Source: Variovorax paradoxus NBRC 15149
GTDB lineage: Bacteria > Pseudomonadota > Gammaproteobacteria > Burkholderiales > Burkholderiaceae_C
DNA length: 64,000 bases
NCBI RefSeq assembly: GCF_001591365.1
Contig: NZ_BCUT01000002.1
Coordinates: 248,001-312,000 of the forward strand
Reading direction: 5' to 3'
Shown here: positions 8,341 through 16,599 of the stretch, in pieces
Numbering within the stretch: position 1 is the first letter of the stretch
How the letters are laid out: every line of letters begins with the position of its first letter
Translations under genes and position numbers: made by a program
Notes under the pieces: model-generated
Told to the model about the DNA's origin: nothing
The model's database searches: none
What the model saw: only the letters and a program-made list of their open reading frames with translations

Positions 8341-9384
8341 ATGACAACCTCTGCCCTCCCTTCGCCCTCTTCCATCCCCCTCGCGCCACGCGCGGATCCG
8401 CTGGCCTCCAGCTTCGCCACCAGCTATGCCGGGGTGGTCGCCTTCATCGCCGTCGTCACGGAAGGCAGCTTCGCACGGGCCGCCGACCGGCTGGGCATCG
8501 GTCGCTCGGCCGTGAGCCGCAGCGTCCAGAAGCTGGAAGACCAGCTGAACGTCCGGCTCTTCCTGCGCACCACGCGAAGCACCACGCTCACGCGCGAAGG
8601 CGACCTCTTCTACGCCAATTGCCACACCGGGGTCGACCGGATCGTCCAGGCCGTGGAAGAAATGCGTGACCTGCGGCAAGGCCCGCCCCGCGGGCATCTG
8701 CGCATCAACGCCGCAGTCGGGTTCGGCCGCCGGGTCGTCGCACCCCTGCTGGGCGAATTTCGCGCGACCTACCCAGAGGTCACCATCGACCTGTTGCTGA
8801 ACGACAAGCCGACCGACTTCACCTCCGACCGTGTCGACATCGCGTTTCGCAACGGCCGCATGGAAGACGCCCAGATCATCGCCAAGCAGATCATCCCGAT
8901 GCAGCTGCTGCTGTGCGCCTCCCCCGCCTACCAAGCGGCCCACGGACTGCCCGACAGCATGGAAGCCCTGGCCCAGCACGAGTGCATCAACTTCCGCTTT
9001 TCATCCGGTCGCATCTTCGAGTGGGAGTTCAAGGTCGGGGGCCATCCACGCAAGCTCGTGCCACAGGCCAAGCTCACCTACAACGACGCGGACCTGGTGC
9101 TGCAGGCCGTGCTCGACGGCCACGGCATCGCCCAGCTGCCGGGCTACCTAGCCTGCGAGGCGCTGAGAATGGGTGCGCTGGTCCCGTGCCTGACACAGTA
9201 CGCACCCGACGACAGCGGTCACTACATCTGCTACCTGAGCCGGCAGCACCTGCCTTCGCGCATGCGCGTGTTCATCGACTTCATGACCTCGAAGATCCGG
9301 GCCGCCGACCTGGACTGCCTCACCGACCTCAGCCCGAAGCTGCACGCCGACGCCGGGATTGGTGCCGAGGCGACAACAGCGTGA
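8341..9384 (+). CDS. LysR-type transcriptional regulator
   Basis: 347-residue LTTR. The winged HTH is preceded by ~28 extra residues (…VVAFIAVVTEGSFARAADRLGIGRSAVSRSVQKLE…) and followed by the effector-binding domain. The ATG at 8341 is chosen because the frame upstream of it lacks family similarity. Its last codons and stop lie inside the first 71-nt class-1 promoter module, which faces the downstream chloroperoxidase-like gene. That position makes this protein the best candidate for the activator of all six class-1 modules, though this is inference. Confidence 0.9.
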   Translation: MTTSALPSPSSIPLAPRADPLASSFATSYAGVVAFIAVVTEGSFARAADRLGIGRSAVSRSVQKLEDQLNVRLFLRTTRSTTLTREGDLFYANCHTGVDRIVQAVEEMRDLRQGPPRGHLRINAAVGFGRRVVAPLLGEFRATYPEVTIDLLLNDKPTDFTSDRVDIAFRNGRMEDAQIIAKQIIPMQLLLCASPAYQAAHGLPDSMEALAQHECINFRFSSGRIFEWEFKVGGHPRKLVPQAKLTYNDADLVLQAVLDGHGIAQLPGYLACEALRMGALVPCLTQYAPDDSGHYICYLSRQHLPSRMRVFIDFMTSKIRAADLDCLTDLSPKLHADAGIGAEATTA

Positions 9385-9428
9385 GTCCCTGCGCAGGCCT
9401 ACCCCCTCGCCTTCGACGAACCTAGCAT
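9358..9428 (+). promoter_or_regulatory. Class-1 promoter module, copy 1 (upstream of hydrolase gene at 9504)
   Basis: 71-nt module: operator ATTGGTGCC-N6-ACAACAGCGTGA (9358-9384), a 19-nt block ending in GGCCTACC, 17 nt, then CCTAGCAT at 9421-9428. The operator overlaps the 3' end of the lysR gene, and its GTGA contains the lysR stop codon. Spacing is identical to the five other class-1 modules. TA-C-AT in the last block resembles a sigma70 -10; there is no matching -35, as expected for an activator-dependent promoter. Confidence 0.75.
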
Positions 9429-9503
9429 TTCAATCGTTCCACGGGCTCTGACGCAGCGCTCGCGCACCGTGGTCCGACGTTTCAATTTCAACCGCAGGAA
9501 ACC

Positions 9504-10472
9504 ATGAAGACCACACAGAATCCTTCGCGCCGACACCTGATTGCGACTGGCGCTGCCGTCGCCACCGGCACCCTCGCTTTCGGCATGCAGGACGCAGCCG
9601 GCGCAGCAACCCGCATCCGGCCGACCCAAACTCCGAGCCCCTCGAGGACTGGCAGCACCATCACCACCCCCGACGGCACGCAGATCTACTACAAGGACTG
9701 GGGCGAAGGTCCCGTCGTCACCTTCTCCCACGGCTGGCCGCTCAACGCCGACGCATGGGACGGACAGATGCTCTTCCTGGCGCGCAACGGCTTTCGCGTC
9801 ATCGCGCACGACCGACGCGGGCACGGCCGCTCGAGCCAGTCTTCGTCGGGCAACGACATGAACGGCTATGCCGACGACCTCGCGGTTCTGTTTGAGGCGC
9901 TCGACCTGAAGAAGGTCACGATGGTCGGCCACTCCACCGGCGGCGGCGAGGTGGCGCGCTACATCGGGCGCCACGGCAGCAAGCGCGTGGTCAAGGCTGT
10001 GCTCATCGGCGCAGTGCCGCCGGTCATGCTCAAGTCCGCGGCGAATCCCGAAGGCCTGGCGATCGAAGTGTTCGACGGCCTTCGCGCCGGGGTCGCCGGC
10101 GACCGCTCGCAGTTCTACAAGGAGTTCGCCATCCCGTTCTTCGGCGCCAACCGCCCGGGCGCGAAGGTGTCGCAGGGCATCCTGGACCAGTTCTGGCTCT
10201 GGAGCATGCAATGCGGGCAGAAGAACTCCTACGAGTGCATCAAGGCCTTCTCCGAAACCGACTTCACCGAAGACCTGAAGAAGATCGATGTGCCCACCCT
10301 GGTCATGCACGGCGAGGACGACCAGATCGTGCCCATCCACGACTCGGCGAAGAAGTCCGTGCAGCTGATCAAGGGCGCCAGGGCGATCTACTACCCCGGT
10401 GCGCCGCACGGGCTCACCGCCACGATGCAGGACAAGATCAATGCGGACCTGCTCACCTTCCTCAAGAGCTGA
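9504..10472 (+). CDS. Tat-exported alpha/beta hydrolase, non-haem chloroperoxidase-like
   Basis: 322 residues with a twin-arginine signal ([15 protein letters not shown]). The domain is closely related to cofactor-free haloperoxidases/esterases: [23 protein letters not shown], nucleophile elbow GHSTGGGE (Ser near 143), acid in HGEDDQIVP and His in GAPHGLT. Members act as esterases, perhydrolases or C-C hydrolases; halogenation is a side activity. It follows the lysR gene and class-1 promoter copy 1 and probably heads an operon with the next three genes. A related cytosolic protein is encoded at 61451-62272. Confidence 0.88.
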   Translation: MKTTQNPSRRHLIATGAAVATGTLAFGMQDAAGAATRIRPTQTPSPSRTGSTITTPDGTQIYYKDWGEGPVVTFSHGWPLNADAWDGQMLFLARNGFRVIAHDRRGHGRSSQSSSGNDMNGYADDLAVLFEALDLKKVTMVGHSTGGGEVARYIGRHGSKRVVKAVLIGAVPPVMLKSAANPEGLAIEVFDGLRAGVAGDRSQFYKEFAIPFFGANRPGAKVSQGILDQFWLWSMQCGQKNSYECIKAFSETDFTEDLKKIDVPTLVMHGEDDQIVPIHDSAKKSVQLIKGARAIYYPGAPHGLTATMQDKINADLLTFLKS

Positions 10473-10508
10473 ACCACGCACACGACTGACCGACCTCGAA
10501 CTTGCACC

Positions 10509-11372
10509 ATGCTGAATCTATTGCTGCAAACCACCATCGAAGGAGACCCGGACGACTGGAACATTGCGCGCTTCAGTCGCCTGAGTTCGTTTCTCTCGCA
10601 GCTGCAGGACGACGACGGTCGGCCCGCCTTCCGGGTGACCGCCCGCGACCGCGCGCCGCGCGCGGCTCCCGACCCCGTGCTGTCGACGCTGGATGAATCG
10701 GACTTCGACCAGCTCTGGCTCTTTGCCGTCGACACCGGCGACGGCCTGACACCGGAAGATTGCGCAAGCATCAGCCGATTCCGCCGTCGCGGCGGCGGCC
10801 TCATGGTCACGCGCGACCACATGGACTTGGGCAGTTCGATATGCAACCTGAGCGGCGTCGGCGCCGCGCATCACTTCCACAGCCGCAACTGCGAGCCCGA
10901 TACGAATCGCCAATGCGTCGACAACCCGTTCTCGGGAGCCATCTCGTGGCCCAACTACCACTCGGGCGCGAACGGCGACTACCAGCGCATCCGATCGGTC
11001 GGCAGCATTCACCCGGTGATGCGCGACAGGCGCTCGGCCACGGGTGTGATCCAGTACCTGCCCGCGCATCCGCATGAAGGCACGGTCGGCGTACCGCCCG
11101 GCGATTCGAGTTGCCGCGTCGTCATGGAAGGGCAGAGCTCGGTGTCCGGCAGGCGCTACAACATCGCGGTCGCGTTCGAGCGCTCCGAGCACGGTGGTCG
11201 GGCCATCGCGCAGTCGACCTTTCATCATTTCGCCGACTACAACTGGGACCCTTCGGCCGGTTGTCCTTCCTTCGTGGCGGAACCGGCCGGCGATGGAATC
11301 ATCCGCTTCTCCGAAGCGCTTCGCTCCACGAAGCAGTACGTGCGCAACGTCGCGCTCTGGCTCAGCGCCTGA
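10509..11372 (+). CDS. Hypothetical protein (weak resemblance to ThuA/GATase1-like folds)
   Basis: 287 residues, no signal peptide. The start (MLNLLLQTTIEGDPDDW) and the segment on a region opened to inspection (RRGGGLMVTRDHMDLG) resemble proteins with a class-I glutamine-amidotransferase-like/ThuA fold, but I see no convincing catalytic Cys-His pair, so I do not assign a function. It lies 36 nt after the chloroperoxidase-like gene and 21 nt before the dienelactone hydrolase gene, so it is probably cotranscribed. Confidence 0.75.
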   Translation: MLNLLLQTTIEGDPDDWNIARFSRLSSFLSQLQDDDGRPAFRVTARDRAPRAAPDPVLSTLDESDFDQLWLFAVDTGDGLTPEDCASISRFRRRGGGLMVTRDHMDLGSSICNLSGVGAAHHFHSRNCEPDTNRQCVDNPFSGAISWPNYHSGANGDYQRIRSVGSIHPVMRDRRSATGVIQYLPAHPHEGTVGVPPGDSSCRVVMEGQSSVSGRRYNIAVAFERSEHGGRAIAQSTFHHFADYNWDPSAGCPSFVAEPAGDGIIRFSEALRSTKQYVRNVALWLSA

Positions 11373-11393
11373 GCAGGCATCCAAGGAAAAGCA

Positions 11394-12095
11394 ATGCACG
11401 ACCCGCTGCAAATCACCACCACCCGCGGCAGCTTCACCGCGTACGTCGCCCGTCCGCAGAAACTTCCCGCGCCAGCCATCGTCGTCATTCACGAAGTCTT
11501 CGGAGTCAATGCCGACATGCGCCAGTCCTGCGACGAACTCGCGGCGCAAGGCTATCTGGCCATCTGCCCCGACCTGTTCTGGCGAATCGCGCCGGGCGTC
11601 GACCTCACCGACCGCACGGAAGCGGAACGCGCGCGGGCCCTGGCGCTGTACAACGCCTTCGATCTCGATGCCGGTGTGAACGACATCGCCGCCGCCCTGC
11701 AGGTCGCCCGTGCCATGCCGGACGCCACGAGCAAAGTCGGCGTGGTCGGCTACTGCCTCGGCGGCCTGCTGGCCTTCCTCACGGCCGCACGCGTGGGCCC
11801 CGACGCAGTGGTGGCCTACTACCCCGGCAACGCCGACAAGTACCTCCGGGAAGCGGACCAGATCGCCAGCCCGCTGAGCGTTCACCTCGCGGAAAAAGAC
11901 GAATACATCCCGGCCGACGCACAACGGGAGATATCGGCTGCCTTGAAGGGGCGCCCGCAGGTGCAGGTCTACAGCTACCCGGATCGCGGCCACGCCTTTG
12001 CACGGCACCGCGGCATCGCCTACGACGCCGAAGCGGCGGCCCTGGCCAACGGCAGGACCGCAGCCTTCCTGGCCCTTCATCTGCAGCCGCGCTGA
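11394..12095 (+). CDS. Dienelactone hydrolase family protein
   Basis: 233-residue DLH/carboxymethylenebutenolidase-like enzyme. The family triad is visible: Cys in GYCLGG (near residue 121), Asp in EKDEYIP and His in GHAFAR. Glu in IHEVFGV occupies the position that activates the Cys in classical DLH. Classical members hydrolyse dienelactone to maleylacetate, the substrate of the reductase encoded at 20087, which would fit an aromatic pathway. Many relatives have other substrates, so this link is inference. It sits in a putative operon from 9504 to 12807. Confidence 0.88.
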   Translation: MHDPLQITTTRGSFTAYVARPQKLPAPAIVVIHEVFGVNADMRQSCDELAAQGYLAICPDLFWRIAPGVDLTDRTEAERARALALYNAFDLDAGVNDIAAALQVARAMPDATSKVGVVGYCLGGLLAFLTAARVGPDAVVAYYPGNADKYLREADQIASPLSVHLAEKDEYIPADAQREISAALKGRPQVQVYSYPDRGHAFARHRGIAYDAEAAALANGRTAAFLALHLQPR

Positions 12096-12183
12096 ACTTT
12101 CCGGCGCCTCGGTAGCGGCAACGGCTTTCTCCAGCGAAAATCCGCGGACGGCCTTCGCGGGCCACCACTTGACGGAGTCAACC

Positions 12184-12807
12184 ATGCTGCGTCTCTATGA
12201 CAGCCGCCTGTCGGGCAACTCGTGGAAGATCCGCATCCTGCTGAGCCAGCTGGGCCTGGCGTACGACCGCGTCACGCTCGACCTGCAGAAAGGCGAGACG
12301 CGCGAATCCGCGTTTCGCCAGATCAGCCGTTTCTCACGCGTGCCGGTGCTCGTGCTCGACGATGGGCGCCCCATCGTCGAATCGGGCGCGATCCTGCTGC
12401 ATCTTGCCCAAGGCACGCCCTACCTTCCCGACGATCCGTATCCGCGAGCGGAAGTCACGGGCTGGCTCTTCTTCGAGCAGGCCGACCTCCAGAAGGCCAT
12501 TGCCGTCCCGCGCGTGCTCCACTTGCACGGCCTTGCGCATGAAAGGCAGCAGGACATCGAGCGGCTCCAGGCCGAGGGGTACGCAGGCCTCGAAAAGCTG
12601 GAGCAGTGGCTGCTCGGCCATGCATGGCTCGTCGGCGATCACTACACCGTGGCCGACCTCGCACTCTCGGCCTACGTTTCGCTGGCCGGCCAGGGCGGCT
12701 ACGACATGGCGCGCTTTGCCGGCATCCGCGAGTGGCTGGTGCGCGTGCACGGCCAGCGCGGCTGGGTGCCGCTGATTCCCGAAGACGGCCAGGCCGCCCG
12801 CCGCTGA
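12184..12807 (+). CDS. Glutathione S-transferase family protein
   Basis: 207 residues with an N-terminal thioredoxin-like GST domain (LRLYDSRLSGNSWKIRILL, SRVPVLVLDDG, ESGAILLHLA) and a helical C-terminal domain (VADLALSAYVSLA). The Ser/Asn near the start of helix 1 could activate glutathione. The ATG at 12184 follows a TTGACGGAGTC stretch that may serve as ribosome-binding site. It is the last gene before the class-2 promoter of the hydroquinone cluster. The substrate is unknown. Confidence 0.85.
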   Translation: MLRLYDSRLSGNSWKIRILLSQLGLAYDRVTLDLQKGETRESAFRQISRFSRVPVLVLDDGRPIVESGAILLHLAQGTPYLPDDPYPRAEVTGWLFFEQADLQKAIAVPRVLHLHGLAHERQQDIERLQAEGYAGLEKLEQWLLGHAWLVGDHYTVADLALSAYVSLAGQGGYDMARFAGIREWLVRVHGQRGWVPLIPEDGQAARR

Positions 12808-12819
12808 GCCGCTCCCTTT

Positions 12820-12890
12820 ATCGTTCGGCATTCCGGGACCGTGCGTACAAGGTCCGACGCCTTCTCAACCACCCCTCGCCTCCCTACGAT
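12820..12890 (+). promoter_or_regulatory. Class-2 promoter module, copy A (upstream of LinD-like gene)
   Basis: 71-nt module with the same geometry as class 1 but another operator: ATCGTTCGG-N6-GGGACCGTGCGT, a 19-nt block with ACAAG and ending in GCCTTCT, 17 nt, then CCTACGAT. It matches the module at 16440-16510 closely across all blocks. It probably drives the operon dehalogenase-amidase-TDO-like. Confidence 0.75.
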
Positions 12891-12981
12891 TTGCCTACGT
12901 TCTTCCTGAACCGGATCGAACGCAAAACCGCTCATTGATTGTTGGCTGGTGTGCCTGCCGCGCAGGCAGATGAGGAATGTG

Positions 12982-14031
12982 ATGACGAGTCGTGCCTCCC
13001 TGATCCAAATGGCCGCCGCCGCGCGTGCCACCCTGGCGGACCCCGCCCGCGCCACCATCGTGGGCGGCCGTTCGGAACCCCGCTTCGAGCTCTTCCATGC
13101 GGCAAGCTCGCTGTGCTCGCAGAAGGTGCGCACGGTGCTGCACGAGAAGGCGTTCTCGTACCGCTCCAACGACATGCGGATCCTGAGCACCATGGAAAGC
13201 GACGGATTGGTGGCGGCCGAACACTACAGCCCCGCCTACATCCGCCTGCGCCTGGTTGCCGCGCGCGAGCTCCACAGCGAATACGTCAGCGGCTACAGCG
13301 GACGGACATCGGTCGAAACGGAAGGCTTCGATCCCTGCGTGGTGCCATTGCTCGTCGACTACGACACCGGCCGCGTGCTCGCCGATTCGCAGCGCATCTG
13401 CATCTACCTCGACAGCGTATCGCACGAGCCGGTCCAGCTCGTTCCCGATGCACCCGATGCGCGCGCCGAGGTGATGCGCCAGGTCGGCATCGTCGACAGG
13501 ATTGCGAACGGCGCGCTGCTCTACGGCTTTCATCCGGATGCGGATCTGCGGCCCGAAGCGCTCAAGGCTTCGATGCAGACGGTCTACGACTACAAGGTCA
13601 TGGCGCTGGAGCGCCTGATTGCCGACAACGCCGGCGAGCCCGAGCTGGTGGCGGCCTACCGCGCCAAGATCGTGAAGGAAAGCGGCGGCAAGAAAGTGTG
13701 CCGCGATCCGGCCTTCCAACGCGCCGCGCGCGAGCAGACGAGGCAACTGCTGATCGGCCTGGAGCGCGACCTGGCCGCAGGTTCGTTCGCCTGCCTGAAC
13801 GGAAACGCCTTCTCCCTGGCCGATGCGTTCTGGGGCGTCAACCTGGTGCGCCTGAACTATCTCGGCCTGGGGTCGATGTGGGATGCGCTTCCCCATGTCG
13901 CGCGCTATGCCGATGTGCTGGCCAGGCGGCCTTCCCTGTGCAAGGAAGCGATCCAGGCGTCGCTCGATTCGATGCCGCATTCCCGCTACATGGATGCCAT
14001 GGCGGACTGCCGGTCCGAAGTTCCGGCCTGA
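12982..14031 (+). CDS. LinD/PcpC-like glutathione-dependent reductive dehalogenase (GST superfamily)
   Basis: 349 residues, much longer than a normal GST and similar in length and pattern to chlorohydroquinone reductive dehalogenases. The family core is recognisable: EPRFELFHAASSLCSQKVR (candidate catalytic Cys near 45), SPAYIRLRL, SVETEGFDPCVVPLLVD, ILDSQ-like ADSQRICIYL, and C-terminal FSLADAFWGVNL. LinD and PcpC replace ring chlorine by hydrogen using two glutathiones. The ATG at 12982 is chosen for the GAGGA about 7 nt upstream; a GTG at 12949 is in frame. It is the first gene after class-2 promoter A. The neighbouring LinE-like and maleylacetate reductase genes support a hydroquinone pathway. 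Confidence 0.8.
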   Translation: MTSRASLIQMAAAARATLADPARATIVGGRSEPRFELFHAASSLCSQKVRTVLHEKAFSYRSNDMRILSTMESDGLVAAEHYSPAYIRLRLVAARELHSEYVSGYSGRTSVETEGFDPCVVPLLVDYDTGRVLADSQRICIYLDSVSHEPVQLVPDAPDARAEVMRQVGIVDRIANGALLYGFHPDADLRPEALKASMQTVYDYKVMALERLIADNAGEPELVAAYRAKIVKESGGKKVCRDPAFQRAAREQTRQLLIGLERDLAAGSFACLNGNAFSLADAFWGVNLVRLNYLGLGSMWDALPHVARYADVLARRPSLCKEAIQASLDSMPHSRYMDAMADCRSEVPA

Positions 14032-14116
14032 GGTCCCGCGCGGCGCAGCGAAGCCGCTGCGCCTTCCACTCTCGTTTCCTCACCCGCCACGCCGTGATGG
14101 CGGGTGCGGCCGCCCC

Positions 14117-15547
14117 ATGGCTTTCCGAGCCCGGAGAAAAACCTTGAACGCCGATCGCCCGCCATCTCCCGTGGTCCCTTCCGCATCCAGCCTGCGCCAC
14201 GCGCTCGACGCCCTGGCCGCCCGGCGCATCACGGCCGTGGCCCTGATCGAGCAGGCACTCGAGGCCGCACAGGCCAGCAAGCGCGACCTGCGCGCCTTCG
14301 CCGCGATCGACCGGGACGGCGCGCTGGCCGCCGCGGCAGAAAGCGACAGGCGCTATGCGCAAGGCCGGCAACGGCCGCTGGAAGGGCTGGCCATCGGCGT
14401 CAAGGACCTGATCGACACCCAAGGCATCGAAACCAGCTACGGCTCGGCCGCCTACCTGGGGCACCTTCCGGACGCCGACGCCGACGTGGTGCGCGCGCTG
14501 ATCGAGCGCGGCGCCATTCCCGTCGGCAAGACGGCCACGCATGAGTTCGCATGGGGCGTGACCACGGCCAGCGCCACCTTCGGCGATACCTTGAACCCGC
14601 TGGACCGCACGCGCATTCCCGGCGGCTCCAGCGGCGGCGCGGCCGCGGCGATTGCCTGTGGCGCCGTGGCGGCCGGCCTTGGCACGGACACCGGCGGATC
14701 GGTGCGGATCCCGGCGGCGCTGTGCGGGGTCGTCGGCTTCAAGCCGAGCTTCGGCGCACTGCCCACGCGCGGCATCTTTGCACTGGCACCGACGCTGGAC
14801 CACCCGGGCTTTCTTGGCGCGACGGTCGACGACGTCGCGCTGCTGGCGGGCGCATTCCACATCGAAATGCCGCAGCACGCCGCTTCTCCATCTGCGCGCC
14901 TCGGGGTGGTGCGCGAGATCGCGCCCGTGCCGCCGAGCGCCGAAGTCGCGTCCGCGTTCGACACCGCGGTTGCGAAGCTCGGAGAATTCCTTGCGTGCAC
15001 GACCGTCGATGCGCCCGGACCGTTCGACGGCGTCTTCGAAGCCTTTGCGCACATCGTCCTCACCGAGGGCGGCGTCGAGCACTTCCGCCGCAACGCCGCC
15101 GATCGCATCGCTACCCACTACGGCCGCGAAACCATCGAGCGGCTCGAGCGCGCCAAGAGCATCACGCTGGGCGACTACGCGCGCGCGCAGCAGGCGCGGC
15201 GCGACTTCACCGCCCGGCTGCATCGCGCCATGTCGCAGCTCGACTACCTCGTGCTGCCGACCTGCCCCTGCACCGCGCCGCAGGTGAATCAGGCATCGAT
15301 CGATATCGGCCATTGGTCGGGCACCGTGCGCGAGGCGCTGATGACCTACACGGCGCCTTTCAACGTCGCGGGGTTCCCGGCCATCTCGATTCCCCTTGCC
15401 GCCCGCGACGGCCGCCTGCCCGCCGGGCTGCAGATCGTGGCGAAGCCTGGCCGCGACGGCGCCCTGCTGCAGATCGCACAGCAGATCGAAGGCCTCATGC
15501 ACACCGGCACATCGACGCATCCCCCTACCACCAGGAGCACACCATGA
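14117..15547 (+). CDS. Amidase signature family hydrolase
   Basis: Ser-Ser-Lys amidase of the amidase-signature family. The catalytic Lys lies in GVKDLIDT, and the glycine/serine-rich signature IPGGSSGG is followed by GTDTGGSVRIPAA. Family members hydrolyse carboxamides, anilides or related N-acyl bonds; the substrate is unknown. The stop overlaps the ATG of the next gene (ATGA), so the two are translationally coupled. The ATG at 14117 is used; a TTG at 14144 has a better ribosome-binding site (GGAGAAA) and may be the true start. In this operon it could release an aromatic amine or acid feeding the pathway (inference). Confidence 0.85.
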   Translation: MAFRARRKTLNADRPPSPVVPSASSLRHALDALAARRITAVALIEQALEAAQASKRDLRAFAAIDRDGALAAAAESDRRYAQGRQRPLEGLAIGVKDLIDTQGIETSYGSAAYLGHLPDADADVVRALIERGAIPVGKTATHEFAWGVTTASATFGDTLNPLDRTRIPGGSSGGAAAAIACGAVAAGLGTDTGGSVRIPAALCGVVGFKPSFGALPTRGIFALAPTLDHPGFLGATVDDVALLAGAFHIEMPQHAASPSARLGVVREIAPVPPSAEVASAFDTAVAKLGEFLACTTVDAPGPFDGVFEAFAHIVLTEGGVEHFRRNAADRIATHYGRETIERLERAKSITLGDYARAQQARRDFTARLHRAMSQLDYLVLPTCPCTAPQVNQASIDIGHWSGTVREALMTYTAPFNVAGFPAISIPLAARDGRLPAGLQIVAKPGRDGALLQIAQQIEGLMHTGTSTHPPTTRSTP

Positions 15548-16431
15548 GCAACACCCCCACCCTTGCGGCCATCGAACGCCCCGCGTCCGGCCAGACACCC
15601 TACAGCGCATGGATGCAGACCGACACCTTGCACTCGCTGCAGCGTACCGTCAGCGACCACCCGGGCGAGCACGCCTGGATCGTGCATGTGCAGGTGTCCG
15701 AGCTCTACTGGATGCTCATCATCAAGGAGATCCAGTCGGCCCAGGCGTTCCTGCGGGCCGACGACCTCCCGCAGGCCTGGCGCACGTTGCAACGCGTCGT
15801 TGCGCACCATGCGCCGCTGGACGCCATCTGGCGCTCGATCGACTGGATGACGCCGAACGACCTGCTCGCGATCCTTTCACGCGCGGTCGCCACGCACGGC
15901 AAGGACACGGCGCTGCAAGGCTGGACCTACCGGCAGATGGTCTATCTGCTGGGCATCAAGCAGGCCGAGCACCTGCAGCATTTCGAGCCCCAGCCCCATC
16001 GCTGGGAACAGCTCAACAAGGCGCTGGCCGAACCCAGCCTGTACGACGACGTGCTCGCCTTCCTCCGGCGCCGGGGGCTGGGCGTGCCGGCCGAATTGCT
16101 GGCGCGCGACCTGGCCGCGCCCTACACGCCCCGCAAGGAGGTCGAAGAGGTCTGGCGCCAGATCTACGCCGACCCCAACGCGAACATCGAGCTCCAGCAG
16201 CTCGGCGAGACCCTGGCCGACATCGCCGAGGGCTTCTGCAACTGGAAATTCCGCCACCTGATGGCGACGCGGCGAACCTTCGGTGCGCGGCCGGCCTACT
16301 TCGGCACCGAAGGCGTTGCGTGGCTCGTGCCCACGATGGACGAGATTCCTTTTCCCGAGCTCTGGTCGGCGCGCACCTTCATCGGTGACCCGCCGCCCGC
16401 GTGCCCGCACATGGCCCGGCAGGGGAAATGA
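15544..16431 (+). CDS. Tryptophan 2,3-dioxygenase-like haem protein
   Basis: 295-residue member of the TDO family. It keeps the family pattern of distal and proximal haem sites: IVHVQVSELYW (distal His region), the helix with LGIKQAEHLQ, and KFRHLMATRRTFG (proximal His near 238). The GTGGSSG loop that closes over tryptophan in true TDO is replaced by YFGTEGVAWL, so another substrate is likely. It is coupled by ATGA to the amidase and lies in the class-2 operon. Haem-dependent oxygenation of an indole, phenol or aniline intermediate is a reasonable guess only. Confidence 0.8.
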   Translation: MSNTPTLAAIERPASGQTPYSAWMQTDTLHSLQRTVSDHPGEHAWIVHVQVSELYWMLIIKEIQSAQAFLRADDLPQAWRTLQRVVAHHAPLDAIWRSIDWMTPNDLLAILSRAVATHGKDTALQGWTYRQMVYLLGIKQAEHLQHFEPQPHRWEQLNKALAEPSLYDDVLAFLRRRGLGVPAELLARDLAAPYTPRKEVEEVWRQIYADPNANIELQQLGETLADIAEGFCNWKFRHLMATRRTFGARPAYFGTEGVAWLVPTMDEIPFPELWSARTFIGDPPPACPHMARQGK

Positions 16432-16439
16432 AACACCCG

Positions 16440-16510
16440 ATCGTTCGCGATTTCCGGACCGTGCGTGCAAGAAGCAACGGCTTCTCAGGCGCCAGCCGCC
16501 TCCCTACGAT
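16440..16510 (+). promoter_or_regulatory. Class-2 promoter module, copy B (upstream of nitroreductase gene)
   Basis: 71-nt module: ATCGTTCGC-N6-CGGACCGTGCGT, then GCAAG and a block ending in GGCTTCT, 17 nt, CCTACGAT. It starts just after the stop of the TDO-like gene. The near identity to 12820-12890 implies both operons respond to one regulator, for which the LysR protein encoded at 19040 is the natural candidate. Confidence 0.75.
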
Positions 16511-16599
16511 TTCCCCAGCGTTCACGAGATCGCGTGAACCCAATAACAAGACTTCAAGAGACAACCGTGTCAGCCAACCTACTGATGGAGATTCTGGAA

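Noticed and set aside
5340..8420. 1026-codon open frame on the minus strand
   Set aside because: It is antisense to the winged-helix ATPase gene, whose protein has clear motifs; the minus-strand translation is His/Arg/Gln-rich without domains. It is a high-G+C shadow.
12606..12938. Plus-strand frame running through the class-2 promoter
   Set aside because: Overlaps the GST gene in another frame; no recognisable product, and the region is better explained as promoter.
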